Below are positions 42,232 to 51,951 of a DNA stretch of 64,000 nt, piece after piece. The notes beneath the pieces were generated by a model. It was given only the letters and a program-made list of their open reading frames with translations. It had not been told where the DNA came from and made no database searches. This DNA comes from Duncaniella muricolitica. GTDB taxonomy: Bacteria > Bacteroidota > Bacteroidia > Bacteroidales > Muribaculaceae. Both the position numbers and the translations under genes were made by a program. The first letter of the stretch is position 1, and every line of letters begins with the position of its first letter. Location of the stretch: the NCBI GenBank assembly GCA_025808375.1, contig CP061009.1, forward strand, positions 3,472,001 through 3,536,000, in the 5' to 3' direction.

Positions 42232-43041
42232 ATGAGAATATTACAATCAGCATTACTCATACTTAATATCCTCGTGTCATGCGCCATACCGGCGCATGGC
42301 GAGGGTATTTTGTTTCACGACCTCACGCTGCCAGAGGCCGGAGCCAAGGCAGCCGAAGAAGGCAAACTGGTATTTGTCGACTGCTACACTCCATCGTGCG
42401 GGCCATGCAAATATATGGCACGGCACATCTTCCCGATGGATTCGTGCGGAGTGTTCATGAATCCCCGCTTTGTCAGCGTGATGAAAGACCTCGAGGCCGA
42501 AGACAACACATATATAGCAAAAAAATATGGTGTACGCATCTATCCGACCTTCCTGCTGCTGCGTCCCGACGGCTCGCTTTATGCCAAGCTCGAGGGTGGA
42601 GCCACCAAGCAGGCCGCAAAGTTTATCAAACGCGTGGAGGAAGCTCTCCAACTTGGTGCCATGGAGGAACGCTACGAAGCAGGTGAACGTGACATCAAGC
42701 TCCTGACCGACTATGTCAACGCCCTGCATCGTCCCGCACCCGGCAAGGCCCGCGCCGTCATCAGCGATTACATGGTGACCCTCTCGGCCGAAGAGATTGC
42801 CGACCCTGACATACTCTGTCTGATAGGTCAGCTTGGCGATATGGACTGCCCAGGATTTGCCCACCTGATGGACAACCGCAAAGGCATAGCGGCCATCGTA
42901 GGCCGCATAAGGCTCGGACAAATCTTGACCACTATCCACCGCTCCTACACAGGCCGCCTCAAGATGATGCGCCGAACACCCTCTGACACTGCCTCAGCCT
43001 ACGAAGCCATCCTCCGGTCGGAAGGTCTGCTCGAGGAATGA
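42232..43041 (+). CDS. Exported thioredoxin-fold protein
   Basis: A 269-residue protein with a signal peptide (to about AIPAHG) and a thioredoxin fold at residues 30-140. The active site is CGPC in TPSCGPCKYM, and the cis-proline is in VRIYPTFLLL. The C-terminal 125 residues are helical without a known motif. It probably works in the periplasm as a disulfide reductase or isomerase, and an extra cysteine (SCG) precedes the active site. It ends the SusC-SusD-lipoprotein operon, so it may keep that system's or its ligand's cysteines reduced. A perfect palindromic terminator follows. Confidence 0.88.
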   Translation: MRILQSALLILNILVSCAIPAHGEGILFHDLTLPEAGAKAAEEGKLVFVDCYTPSCGPCKYMARHIFPMDSCGVFMNPRFVSVMKDLEAEDNTYIAKKYGVRIYPTFLLLRPDGSLYAKLEGGATKQAAKFIKRVEEALQLGAMEERYEAGERDIKLLTDYVNALHRPAPGKARAVISDYMVTLSAEEIADPDILCLIGQLGDMDCPGFAHLMDNRKGIAAIVGRIRLGQILTTIHRSYTGRLKMMRRTPSDTASAYEAILRSEGLLEE

Positions 43042-43054
43042 CAGCTCTCTGACA

Positions 43055-43112
43055 TAAAATATAACAGAGGCCTCGGAAGAAACGTTTCTTCCGAGGCCTC
43101 TGTTATATTTTA
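43055..43112. terminator. Perfect 58-bp palindrome terminator
   Basis: Arms of 29 bp with no spacer, meeting at AAC/GTT (43083/43084). It lies between the convergent thioredoxin and oxidoreductase genes and ends in ATTTTATTTTC, so it can act in both directions. Confidence 0.9.
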
Positions 43113-43131
43113 TTTTCTGTTAACAAACACC

Positions 43132-43668
43132 TCACTTGGGCAACTCGAGCCCGCGGAGTATAGCCTGCTTGTTGACCGGCAGCAGATGGTGGTGACGCTC
43201 GGGCAGAGTCTTCTTGAGTCCGCGCATCACGGCGTCGACACTCACGAGCGGACGCACCTTGAGCAACGCGCCGAGCAGCACCATGTTGTAACTCTTGGAC
43301 GACGACAGCTCAAACGTCGCCTCCATTGCGTCGACCGGCACGACAGTGATGTCGGTGCGGGTGGGAGCATGGTGTATGCTGTAAGGATCATATATGAGTG
43401 TGCCGCCGGGCTTGACTTTACACTCAAACTTGTCGAGGCTCTGCTGGTTGAGTATCACGGCAGTGTCATAACTGTTGAGCACGGGGCTTGAGATGGGCGA
43501 GTCGGAGAGGATTACGGTCACATTGGCAGTGCCGCCGCGCTGCTCGGGCCCGTAGGCCGGCATCCAGGTCACTTCCAGATTGTCCATCAGTCCGGCATAG
43601 GCCAGTATCTTGCCCATGGAGAGCACGCCCTGTCCGCCGAAGCCGGCTATAATGATTTCTTCTTTCAT
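43132..43668 (-). CDS. 2-oxoacid:ferredoxin oxidoreductase, gamma subunit
   Basis: A 178-residue subunit with the family start IIAGFGGQGVLSMGKILAYAG, then TWMPAYGPEQRGGTANVTV and SKSYNMVLLGAL. It is the fourth and last gene of the operon encoding ferredoxin, alpha, beta and gamma subunits. The complex converts a 2-oxoacid and CoA to acyl-CoA, CO2 and reduced ferredoxin in anaerobes. The 4-subunit layout is the VOR/KOR type; whether it prefers branched-chain 2-oxoacids or 2-oxoglutarate is not decided by these sequences. Confidence 0.92.
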   Translation of the reverse strand: MKEEIIIAGFGGQGVLSMGKILAYAGLMDNLEVTWMPAYGPEQRGGTANVTVILSDSPISSPVLNSYDTAVILNQQSLDKFECKVKPGGTLIYDPYSIHHAPTRTDITVVPVDAMEATFELSSSKSYNMVLLGALLKVRPLVSVDAVMRGLKKTLPERHHHLLPVNKQAILRGLELPK

Positions 43669-43680
43669 AGCTCTTTTGAT

Positions 43681-44442
43681 TCAGACGTTTTTGAGATCAC
43701 CCAGAGGATAGTGCTCAAACATATGTTCGGCCATCCATTCGTTGGCCTTCTCGGGGGTCATCTTCCAGCCCGACACGCATGTCGATACAATCTCGACCAC
43801 CGAAGTGCCTTTGCCGGCCATGGAGTTTTCAAAAGCCTGTCGTATGGCCTTCTTGGCCTTCTTGACAGCGGGAGCGGTGTGTACGCTCTGGCGTGTCACC
43901 AGACAGGTGCCCGGCAACTGGGCCAACAACCGAGAGATGTTGAGCGGATAACCGTTTATGTCTACACGGCGGCCGTAAGGAGTGGTCGATGTCACCATGC
44001 CCTCGAGCGTGGTGGGGGCCATCTGACCGCCCGTCATACCATAGATGCCGTTGTTGATGAAGATTATGGCGATATTCTCGCCTCGGTTGGCCGCATGGAT
44101 AGTCTCGGCGGTGCCTATGGCGGCGAGGTCACCGTCACCCTGATAAGTAAACACCAGGCGCGAGGGATTGAGCCTCTTGACAGCCGACGCCACAGCCGGC
44201 GCACGTCCGTGGGCGGCCTCGATCCAGTCAATGTCAATATAGTTGTAGGCCATGACCGCACATCCCACCGGGGCGATGGCTATGGCGATATTCTCGGCAC
44301 CCATCTCCTCGATGACCTCGGCCACGAGTTTGTGCACCACGCCGTGGGAGCAACCCGGACAATAGTGCATGGTATTGTCGTTGAGCAGATGGGGCTTGCA
44401 TGCCACTACACTGCCGGCCTGAATGATTTCTTCCTTTGTCAT
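43681..44442 (-). CDS. 2-oxoacid:ferredoxin oxidoreductase, beta (thiamine-diphosphate) subunit
   Basis: A 253-residue subunit. The thiamine-diphosphate motif is GDGDLAAIGTAETIHAANR followed by NNGIYGMTGGQ, and HYCPGCSHG near the N-terminus is the typical beta-subunit start. Its start overlaps the alpha gene's stop by 4 bases (ATGA), so the two are translationally coupled. The gamma gene follows 12 bases later. Confidence 0.94.
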   Translation of the reverse strand: MTKEEIIQAGSVVACKPHLLNDNTMHYCPGCSHGVVHKLVAEVIEEMGAENIAIAIAPVGCAVMAYNYIDIDWIEAAHGRAPAVASAVKRLNPSRLVFTYQGDGDLAAIGTAETIHAANRGENIAIIFINNGIYGMTGGQMAPTTLEGMVTSTTPYGRRVDINGYPLNISRLLAQLPGTCLVTRQSVHTAPAVKKAKKAIRQAFENSMAGKGTSVVEIVSTCVSGWKMTPEKANEWMAEHMFEHYPLGDLKNV

Positions 44443-45521
44443 AACTCAAACTTTTCTTTAAGCGCGACGAGCACCTCGTCGGGATCCATGACTATGCCGC
44501 CCATGCGTCCGAAATGGTGGACGGGAATGATGCGGTCGAGGCTCAGACGCACATCCTCTATCATCTGGCCGGCGTTGAGCTCAACGACAAGTATGCCCTT
44601 GACCTGGCGGCTCAGCCGCTTTATCTCCTCGGCCGGATAGGGCCAGAGTGTGATGGGGCGCAGCAGTCCGACCTTGATGCCTTGGGCGCGGGCGTCCTCC
44701 ACAGCCTTATGACAGATGCGGGCCACACATCCGAAGGCCACGATAAGATATTCGGCATCATCGGTGAAATGCTCCTCGGCGCGGGTCTCGTTCTGCTCGA
44801 TGAGGCGATATTTTTCCTGAAGATGCAGATTGTGCTCCTCCATAGCCTGCGGCACGAGCTCGAGAGTGGTCATGATGTTGGGTTTGCGTCCGCCGGTGCG
44901 TCCGGTGACAGCCCATGGACACTGGCGGGCTATCTCCTCGTCGGTACGTCGCGGACGCGGAGCCGGGAGCTTGACACGCTCCATCATCTGGCCCACCACG
45001 CCGTCGGCGAGCATCATCACTGGATTGCGGTATTTGTAAGCCAGCTCAAAACCGAGTCCTACAAAATCAGCCATCTCCTGCACCGAAGCCGGTGCGAGCA
45101 CTATCATATGATAGTCGCCATGACCGCCGCCCTTGCAGGCCTGAAAATAGTCGCTCTGCGAGGGTTGTATGGTGCCCAGTCCGGGGCCACCGCGCATGCA
45201 GTTGATTATGAGTGCGGGCAGCTCGCCGGCGGCTATATAGGATATGCCTTCCTGCTTGAGACTGACGCCCGGGCTTGACGATGAGGTCATACAGGCTTTG
45301 CCGGTGGCGGCTCCGCCATATACCATATTAATGGCTGCGATTTCGCTCTCGGCCTGCATCACAACCATGCCGGTGGTCTCCCAGGGCATGAGTTCTTCGA
45401 GGGTCTCGAGTATTTCGCTCTGCGGCGTGATGGGATAGCCGAAATAGCCGTCCACGCCATAGCGCACGGCCGCATGGGCTATCGCCTCGTTGCCTTTCAT
45501 CAATGTTACTTCTTCTTCCAT
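44439..45521 (-). CDS. vorB: 2-oxoacid:ferredoxin oxidoreductase, alpha subunit (VorB/KorA type)
   Basis: A 360-residue subunit from MEEEVTLMKGNEAIAHAA at 45521. The frame also has an ATG at 45572, but that lies inside the ferredoxin gene and adds unconserved residues. Markers are YPITPQSEI, the glutamate in QAESEIAAINMVYGG and MTSSSSPGVSLKQEG, which binds the pyrimidine part of thiamine diphosphate, and GGPGLGT. It is usually annotated as the 3-methyl-2-oxobutanoate dehydrogenase subunit in Bacteroidetes. It lies second in the operon after the ferredoxin gene. Confidence 0.9.
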   Translation of the reverse strand: MEEEVTLMKGNEAIAHAAVRYGVDGYFGYPITPQSEILETLEELMPWETTGMVVMQAESEIAAINMVYGGAATGKACMTSSSSPGVSLKQEGISYIAAGELPALIINCMRGGPGLGTIQPSQSDYFQACKGGGHGDYHMIVLAPASVQEMADFVGLGFELAYKYRNPVMMLADGVVGQMMERVKLPAPRPRRTDEEIARQCPWAVTGRTGGRKPNIMTTLELVPQAMEEHNLHLQEKYRLIEQNETRAEEHFTDDAEYLIVAFGCVARICHKAVEDARAQGIKVGLLRPITLWPYPAEEIKRLSRQVKGILVVELNAGQMIEDVRLSLDRIIPVHHFGRMGGIVMDPDEVLVALKEKFEL

Positions 45522-45558
45522 ATCGCGTCGTATGGGGTTTTGGGAATGGGGGATGAGG

Positions 45559-45792
45559 TTATGATTTCTCAACTACGCGATACACCGTGATGCACCCGTC
45601 GGGACAGACGGTCGCACATGCGGCACATCCTATGCAGGCCTCAGGCTCGACATCGGTAGCATAGTGATAGCCCCGGTCATTGACATCCTTGGTCTGCAGC
45701 TTGAGCACATTGCACGGACACGCCACCACACAAAGGTCGCAACCCTTGCATCTCTCGCGGTCTATGTCCACTGCACCTGATATTCTTGCCAT
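45559..45792 (-). CDS. 2-oxoacid:ferredoxin oxidoreductase, 2x[4Fe-4S] subunit
   Basis: A 77-residue ferredoxin with two CxxCxxCxxxC clusters: CKGCDLCVVACP and CIGCAACATVCP. It takes electrons from the thiamine subunit. It is the first gene of the four-gene operon; a -7 box (TATATTTG on the minus strand, 45881-45888) lies 89 bases upstream. Confidence 0.95.
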   Translation of the reverse strand: MARISGAVDIDRERCKGCDLCVVACPCNVLKLQTKDVNDRGYHYATDVEPEACIGCAACATVCPDGCITVYRVVEKS

Positions 45793-45880
45793 AGTTATAG
45801 TGTTTCAGCGTTGTGATTGCAGGAATGTCGTCGGTGATGAATGTCCTTAAAATCGCAACCTTAATTTATGTTATACAACA

Positions 45881-45888
45881 CAAATATA
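45881..45888 (-). promoter_or_regulatory. -7 box of the oxidoreductase operon
   Basis: TATATTTG on the minus strand fits TAnnTTTG; I see no good -33 box at 19-21 bp. The rest of the 214-base gap to the NigD-like gene has no supported gene. Confidence 0.4.
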
Positions 45889-46006
45889 CGCAAAATTCCT
45901 CTTACGCATGTAAGTTTAATGGAAATTTAACCATTGGCACAATTTTCAGGCCCTTGCGCAAATATTATAATAAGTTATGCAATAGAATGTTGGAGCCATA
46001 CAGAAG

Positions 46007-46690
46007 TCAGAGCCCCTTGGCAAATGTGAAAATTTGTTTATCAAGGTTACTGTTTGCCACATGCAGCCTTATACCCTCGGTCGATGGACGCGACCACACT
46101 TCGCTTATATCAAACGACGCATAATAGGCGCGGTCATGATTGTCGACATCTCCGTCGATAACATGCACAAGATACACCTCGGGCCACGCCGAATTGAGCG
46201 TAGCAGGGTCGGCCGCAAGGCAGAATATGCGGGGCTCGGCCGAATAGGTAAGCCGGACATGCACATTGAGGTATGGACCTGTGCGCCACGCGCTGTACAC
46301 ATACACCTTGTCCTTGTCCCAGGCATCATACTCGTCGCGCCATTCGGCAGTGATGGCCGACTGAGTGACCACACGTCCGCCAAGCAGCGTCACAGGGCCC
46401 GAGACATAAGCCTGATTCCCTTCGGGTATATAACTGATAAGCAGACGTGTACCGGCCTCTATATCATCTGAGGCAAGAGTCGATTGAGCCGTAAGAGTTA
46501 TCTCTGGCGAATCGTCCATCTTCTGAAACGTGAAAGTCGCACGCTCGCCGACATTTCCGGAAAAAGTGACCAGGTCGGTACACGTCATCTTTACCGGCCC
46601 GTCAACGCCATCCTCTCCACACGAACAGAGCGAAAGCAACACGACAGCCGATGCTGCCAGACGATATTTGATAGCTGATGATAAACTCAT
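46007..46690 (-). CDS. NigD-like lipoprotein
   Basis: A 227-residue lipoprotein with lipobox LCSC (C24). The body is beta-rich: a small first domain (VTFSGNVGERATFTFQK), a linker containing LLISYIPEG, then a second domain (YVYSAWRTGPYLNVHVRLTY and VYLVHVIDGDVDNHDRAYYASFDIS). This layout matches the Bacteroidetes NigD-like family (N- and C-terminal domains), whose function is unknown. It lies 14 bases after lolD on the same strand, so they are probably co-transcribed. Confidence 0.7.
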   Translation of the reverse strand: MSLSSAIKYRLAASAVVLLSLCSCGEDGVDGPVKMTCTDLVTFSGNVGERATFTFQKMDDSPEITLTAQSTLASDDIEAGTRLLISYIPEGNQAYVSGPVTLLGGRVVTQSAITAEWRDEYDAWDKDKVYVYSAWRTGPYLNVHVRLTYSAEPRIFCLAADPATLNSAWPEVYLVHVIDGDVDNHDRAYYASFDISEVWSRPSTEGIRLHVANSNLDKQIFTFAKGL

Positions 46691-46704
46691 TTTTCGGGGA
46701 GATT

Positions 46705-47358
46705 TTATAAAACTATTCGTCCGTCAGCCATATGCACCACACGGTCAGAATTACCCGCCAGCGACTCATCGTGAGTCACAATGATAAAAGTCTTGCCCGT
46801 CGACTCCCGCAACTGAAAAAACAGCCGGTAGAGCTCCTCGCGGTTATGCGAATCAAGGCTCCCCGAAGGCTCGTCAGCCAAAATGACGCGCGGATTATTG
46901 ACAAGAGCGCGGGCCACGGCAGCACGCTGACGTTCGCCGCCCGAGAGCTGGTTGGGACGATGCTCCAGGCGGTTGCCCAGACCGAGAGTTTCGAGCAGAC
47001 CGGCAGCCTTGGCCATGGCCTCCTTACGACCCATGCCCCCTATCATAGCCGGCATGGCGACATTTTCGGCCATAGTAAACTCGGGCAACAACTGATGAAA
47101 CTGAAACACAAATCCCATATTACGGTTGCGGAATGCCGCGAGCCGTCCCTCCTTCATCGTAACGATGTCAGTGCCGTCATACAACACTTTGCCGCTGTCG
47201 GGAGACTCAAGCGAACCGATTATCTGCAACAGTGTAGTCTTGCCCGCACCGCTCGGGCCGACGATAGAGAGAAACTCACCGTCGGCAATGGTCAGGCTCA
47301 CATCATTCAGCACTTTAAGCCCGTCGTAGCTCTTATTAATATTACAGACTTCAATCAT
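46705..47358 (-). CDS. lolD: Lipoprotein-releasing ABC transporter ATPase
   Basis: A 217-residue ABC ATPase with Walker A GPSGAGKT, Q-loop FQFHQLLPEFTMAENV, signature LSGGERQRAAVARAL, Walker B VILADEPSGSLD and the switch histidine in VTHDE. The LLPEFTAMENV-type helix and the SLD after Walker B are the MacB/LolD pattern. With LolC/E permeases (not in the window) it moves lipoproteins out of the inner membrane. A lipoprotein gene follows directly. Confidence 0.9.
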   Translation of the reverse strand: MIEVCNINKSYDGLKVLNDVSLTIADGEFLSIVGPSGAGKTTLLQIIGSLESPDSGKVLYDGTDIVTMKEGRLAAFRNRNMGFVFQFHQLLPEFTMAENVAMPAMIGGMGRKEAMAKAAGLLETLGLGNRLEHRPNQLSGGERQRAAVARALVNNPRVILADEPSGSLDSHNREELYRLFFQLRESTGKTFIIVTHDESLAGNSDRVVHMADGRIVL

Positions 47359-47364
47359 AAGACT

Positions 47365-47579
47365 CCGCTTCGCGGAAGGTTATAAGGTTATGAGGTTATG
47401 AGGTTATTTTCCACTTCGCTCTTAATCCACTTCGCGGAAGGTTTTGAGGTTATGAGGGTTATAGGGTAGAGGTCGAAGTTTTTTGAATTATCAGAGAATA
47501 CCCCCCATAACCCTCCGCGCAGCGGAAAATAACCTCATAACCTCATAACCTCATAACCTTATAACCTTCCGCGTAGCGG
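47365..47579. repeat. Large inverted repeat with GGTTATGA octamers between pfkA and lolD
   Basis: Left arm 47365-47412 and right arm 47524-47579 are inverted copies that start at a CCGC/GCGG end and contain 8-bp GAGGTTAT units; the right arm has one unit more. A third, diverged copy (CTTCGCGGAAGG near 47432) and its own inverted partner (CCTCCGCGCAGCGG near 47511) are nested inside. The whole 220-base gap is this element, and no coding sequence is seen. Confidence 0.88.
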
Positions 47580-47581
47580 AA

Positions 47582-48562
<981 letters not shown>

Positions 48563-48808
48563 AATAATCTCTATATATAATTTTAGTCTCGCAAGCCCAA
48601 CTCAAGTGTTATATCTTTTTACCTTTTCTTACCTATTTTATAACTTTCAAAATTTGAGCCTGTGAAAGTTTTATTTAAGCCACAAATTTAACCAAAACTT
48701 TTCATACTTTCAGCCGCGCGGGCGAAAAAATATGCCATTTATAAAACTTAACATTTATATACACAAGTTTGGTCGGCATATTGTTGGTGGATTACGGAAT
48801 TTTTTCCT

Positions 48809-48816
48809 TAATTTTG
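48809..48816 (+). promoter_or_regulatory. -7 box of the methylmalonyl-CoA operon
   Basis: TAATTTTG 55 bases before mce; a TTGG at 48784-48787, 21 bp upstream, could be a weak -33. The 309-base gap between pfkA and mce otherwise holds only the divergent pfkA -7 box (48683-48690, minus strand). Confidence 0.5.
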
Positions 48817-48871
48817 CGACGATTATATATTGTATATAGAAAAATCAACCATAAATCAATAATACTAAACA

Positions 48872-49291
48872 ATGGACATTTCGCATATCGAACACGTCGG
48901 CATCGCTGTCCCCAACCTGGAGGAAGCCATCGCATTTTATGAAAACACTCTCGGCATCAAGTGCTTTGCCATAGAGGAAGTAGAAGATCAGAAGGTGCGT
49001 ACAGCATTCTTCCGCATCGGTCAGACAAAGATCGAGCTTCTTGAGGGCACAGCTCCCGAGAGCGCGATCAGCAAGTTTATCGCCAACAACGGCGGCCGCG
49101 GCGGCATCCAGCACATCGCACTTGCCATCGAGGACGGCGTAGCCAACGCTCTTGCCGAAGTTGAGGAGAAAGGCTGCAAGCTCATCGACAAGGCTCCACG
49201 CAAGGGTGCCGAGGGCCTCAACATAGCTTTCCTTCACCCCAAATCGACCTGCGGCACGCTCATTGAGCTTTGCGAGGGCCCCAAAAAATAA
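48872..49291 (+). CDS. mce: Methylmalonyl-CoA epimerase
   Basis: A 139-residue VOC/glyoxalase-fold enzyme that interconverts (2R)- and (2S)-methylmalonyl-CoA. Metal ligands are visible: H8 in HIEHVGIAV, the histidine in GIQHIALAIED, and the glutamate in GTLIELCEG. It opens the operon for converting succinate to propionate: mce, mmdA, oadG, mmdC, mmdB. Confidence 0.96.
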   Translation: MDISHIEHVGIAVPNLEEAIAFYENTLGIKCFAIEEVEDQKVRTAFFRIGQTKIELLEGTAPESAISKFIANNGGRGGIQHIALAIEDGVANALAEVEEKGCKLIDKAPRKGAEGLNIAFLHPKSTCGTLIELCEGPKK

Positions 49292-49337
49292 AATTTAAAA
49301 TCCAAAATGTAAAATTTAAAATTTAGAATTTTATGTC

Positions 49338-49371
49338 ATCACCCTTGCGGCCTCTCTGCGGCCGCGGTGAT
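49338..49371 (+). terminator. Hairpin between mce and mmdA
   Basis: Stem ATCACC + GCGGCC paired with GGCCGC + GGTGAT (49338-49371), with a 3-base bulge, followed by TTTTACG. AAAATTTAAAAT-type repeats flank it on both sides. It may act as an attenuator that separates mce from the decarboxylase genes. Confidence 0.6.
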
Positions 49372-49413
49372 TTTACGTTTTAAATTTTAAATTTTAATTT
49401 CTAAAACTATATT

Positions 49414-50967
49414 ATGAGCAATCAGCTTGAAAAAGTAAAAGAGCTTATCGCCTTGCGCGAGGAGGCTCGTCTGGGCGGTGGCGAGAAAGCCATCCAGAAG
49501 CAGCACGAACGTGGCAAGTATACTGCCCGTGAGCGTATCGCACAGCTACTCGACGAGGGCTCCTTTGAGGAAATCGACATGTTTGTGCGTCACCGTTGCT
49601 ACAACTTCGGTCAGGAGAAAAAGAGCTACCTCGGCGACGGCGTTGTCACCGGCTACGGCACCATCGACGGACGTCTCGTCTATGTCTTCGCTCAGGACTT
49701 CACCGTCTTTGGCGGCTCGCTCAGCGAGACCATGGCTCTCAAGATATGCAAGATTATGGATATGGCCATGAAGATGGGTGCCCCCGTCATCGGCCTCAAC
49801 GACTCGGGCGGCGCACGCATCCAGGAGGGCATCAACGCTCTCGCAGGCTATGCCGAGATATTCCAGCGCAACATCCTTGCATCGGGTGTGATTCCCCAGA
49901 TTTCAGGTATCCTCGGCCCCTGCGCCGGCGGTGCCGTATACTCCCCCGCGCTCACCGACTTCACCATCATGACCAAGGGCATTTCCTACATGTTCCTCAC
50001 AGGTCCCAAGGTAGTCAAGACCGTCACCGGTGAGGATGTTACCCAGGAGGCTCTCGGCGGTGCCGAAGTACACTCACAGAAGAGCGGCGTGGCCCACTTC
50101 GCAGCCGAAGACGGCGAGGAGACTCTCTCCATCATCCGCAAGCTCTTCAGCTTCATCCCCCAGAACAACCTCGAAGAGCCGCCGTTGGTGGAGTGCAACG
50201 ACCCCATCGACCGTCTCGAGGATTCGCTCAACGAGATTATTCCCGACTCGGCCAACCGTCCCTACGACATGTATGAGGTCATCGGTGCCATCATCGACAA
50301 CGGTGAGTTCCTCGAGATACAGCGCGACTATGCCAAGAATATCATCATCGGCTTTGCCCGCTTCAACGGCCAGGCCGTCGGCATCGTGGCCAACCAGCCC
50401 AAATATCTCGCCGGCGTGCTCGACAGCAACGCATCGCGCAAGGGCGCACGCTTCGTACGCTTCTGCGACGCCTTCAACATCCCCCTCGTGACCCTCGTCG
50501 ACGTTCCCGGCTTCCTCCCCGGCACAGGCCAGGAATACAACGGCGTGATCCTCCACGGAGCCAAGCTGCTCTATGCCTACGGCGAAGCCACCGTGCCCAA
50601 GGTCACTGTCACACTCCGCAAGAGCTACGGCGGCAGCCACATCGTGATGTCGTGCAAGCAGCTCCGCGGCGACATGAACTACGCTTGGCCCACCGCCGAG
50701 ATTGCCGTTATGGGTGGCGCAGGTGCCGTCGAGGTGCTCTATGCCAAGGAGGCCAAGGCTTCCGACGACCCCGCCAAGGTGCTCAGGGAGAAGGAAGAGG
50801 AATACAACAAGCTGTTCTGCAACCCCTACAATGCAGCTCGCTACGGCTACATCGACGACGTCATCGAGCCGCGCAACACCCGCTTCCGCGTCATCCGCGC
50901 TCTCCAGCAGCTTGCCACCAAAAAGGTGGTCAACCCTGCCAAGAAACACGGTAACATACCCCTCTAA
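49414..50967 (+). CDS. mmdA: Methylmalonyl-CoA decarboxylase alpha / acyl-CoA carboxylase carboxyltransferase subunit
   Basis: A 517-residue biotin-dependent carboxyltransferase with two crotonase-like halves. Markers are RERIAQLLDEGSFEEID, GGSLSETMALKICKIMD, NDSGGARIQEG (oxyanion hole) and, in the second half, VDVPGFLPGTGQE and SYGGSHIVMSCKQL. It moves CO2 from methylmalonyl-CoA to biotin on the MmdC-type carrier. Without an adjacent biotin carboxylase, and with oadG and mmdB following, the decarboxylase direction (propionyl-CoA formation) is the better reading. Confidence 0.95.
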   Translation: MSNQLEKVKELIALREEARLGGGEKAIQKQHERGKYTARERIAQLLDEGSFEEIDMFVRHRCYNFGQEKKSYLGDGVVTGYGTIDGRLVYVFAQDFTVFGGSLSETMALKICKIMDMAMKMGAPVIGLNDSGGARIQEGINALAGYAEIFQRNILASGVIPQISGILGPCAGGAVYSPALTDFTIMTKGISYMFLTGPKVVKTVTGEDVTQEALGGAEVHSQKSGVAHFAAEDGEETLSIIRKLFSFIPQNNLEEPPLVECNDPIDRLEDSLNEIIPDSANRPYDMYEVIGAIIDNGEFLEIQRDYAKNIIIGFARFNGQAVGIVANQPKYLAGVLDSNASRKGARFVRFCDAFNIPLVTLVDVPGFLPGTGQEYNGVILHGAKLLYAYGEATVPKVTVTLRKSYGGSHIVMSCKQLRGDMNYAWPTAEIAVMGGAGAVEVLYAKEAKASDDPAKVLREKEEEYNKLFCNPYNAARYGYIDDVIEPRNTRFRVIRALQQLATKKVVNPAKKHGNIPL

Positions 50968-50984
50968 GACTCCGTTTCACAGAT

Positions 50985-51914
50985 ATGAAAAAGAGAATAT
51001 TAACCCTCTTGGTGGTCGCTCTCGCCGGCGTCATCGCCATCTCGGCCCAGGGGCGTCGCGGCCTCAGGATCAACGAGGTGATGATTGTCAACGACTCCAC
51101 CAGCGTGGTCGACGACTTCGGTCAGTACTCAGCCTGGGTCGAGCTATTCAACTCCACCTTCGGCCCGCTTGAGATCTCAAGCGTGTTTCTGACCAACGAC
51201 CCCTCACGCCCCACTCTCTATCCGGTGCCCCTCGGTGACGTAAACACCGAGATTCCCACCCGTCAGCACATACTTTTCTGGGCCGACGGACAGCCCAACA
51301 AAGGCACATTCCACACTTCGTTCACCTTCACTCCCGGCCAGGACAACTATATCGCCATCTATGACGCCGACGGCAAGTCGCTCATCGATGAGATTACAGT
51401 GCCCGCGTCGCTCAAGCCCGGCCAGACCTACGCACGCAAGATTGACGGCGAAGGCGGCACAGGCAACCCCGACGCATGGGAAGTGCGCGACGGCTCTGAC
51501 GCCAAATACATCACTCCCTCGAGCAACAACATCATCAAGAGCACCAACTCCAAGGTGGATATGTTTGCCGAGCAGGACGCCCGTGGCGGCGGCATGGCTG
51601 TAATGGCTATGTGTATCGTGTTCTCGGCTCTGCTCGTGCTGGCTACATGCTTCTACATCATCAGCCGCATCGGTGCCACCATGTCGGCCCGTCGCAAGGA
51701 GAAGGCACTGGCCGAGACTCGTCCCGACTCTGTGCCCGAAGGTCGCACCGAGCATGACTCGGGCGAGGAAATCGCGGCCATCGCCATGGCTCTTCATGAC
51801 CACCTCGACGCTCACGACCGCGAGAGCACAATCCTCACCATCAACAAGGTGCGTCGTGCCTACTCGCCATGGAGCTCTAAAATCTACTCACTGCGCGAGC
51901 TTCCGCGCCGTTAA
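50985..51914 (+). CDS. OadG-like decarboxylase subunit with lamin-tail domain
   Basis: A 309-residue protein: signal peptide (to about ISAQG), then a lamin-tail-type beta domain at residues 25-150 (LRINEVMIVND, AWVELFNSTFGPLEISSVFLTND), then a single membrane helix at about residues 202-225 (MAVMAMCIVFSALLVLATCFYII), and a charged C-terminal tail (EEIAAIAMALHDHLDAHD). The helix and tail match OadG, the small subunit that holds the Na+ pump together. The extra periplasmic domain is a Bacteroidetes feature. The gene lies between mmdA and mmdC, where the gamma/delta subunit is expected. Confidence 0.85.
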   Translation: MKKRILTLLVVALAGVIAISAQGRRGLRINEVMIVNDSTSVVDDFGQYSAWVELFNSTFGPLEISSVFLTNDPSRPTLYPVPLGDVNTEIPTRQHILFWADGQPNKGTFHTSFTFTPGQDNYIAIYDADGKSLIDEITVPASLKPGQTYARKIDGEGGTGNPDAWEVRDGSDAKYITPSSNNIIKSTNSKVDMFAEQDARGGGMAVMAMCIVFSALLVLATCFYIISRIGATMSARRKEKALAETRPDSVPEGRTEHDSGEEIAAIAMALHDHLDAHDRESTILTINKVRRAYSPWSSKIYSLRELPRR

Positions 51915-51951
51915 TCATCAGCCCTCAATCTCTATTCATTAGCATCAAATC

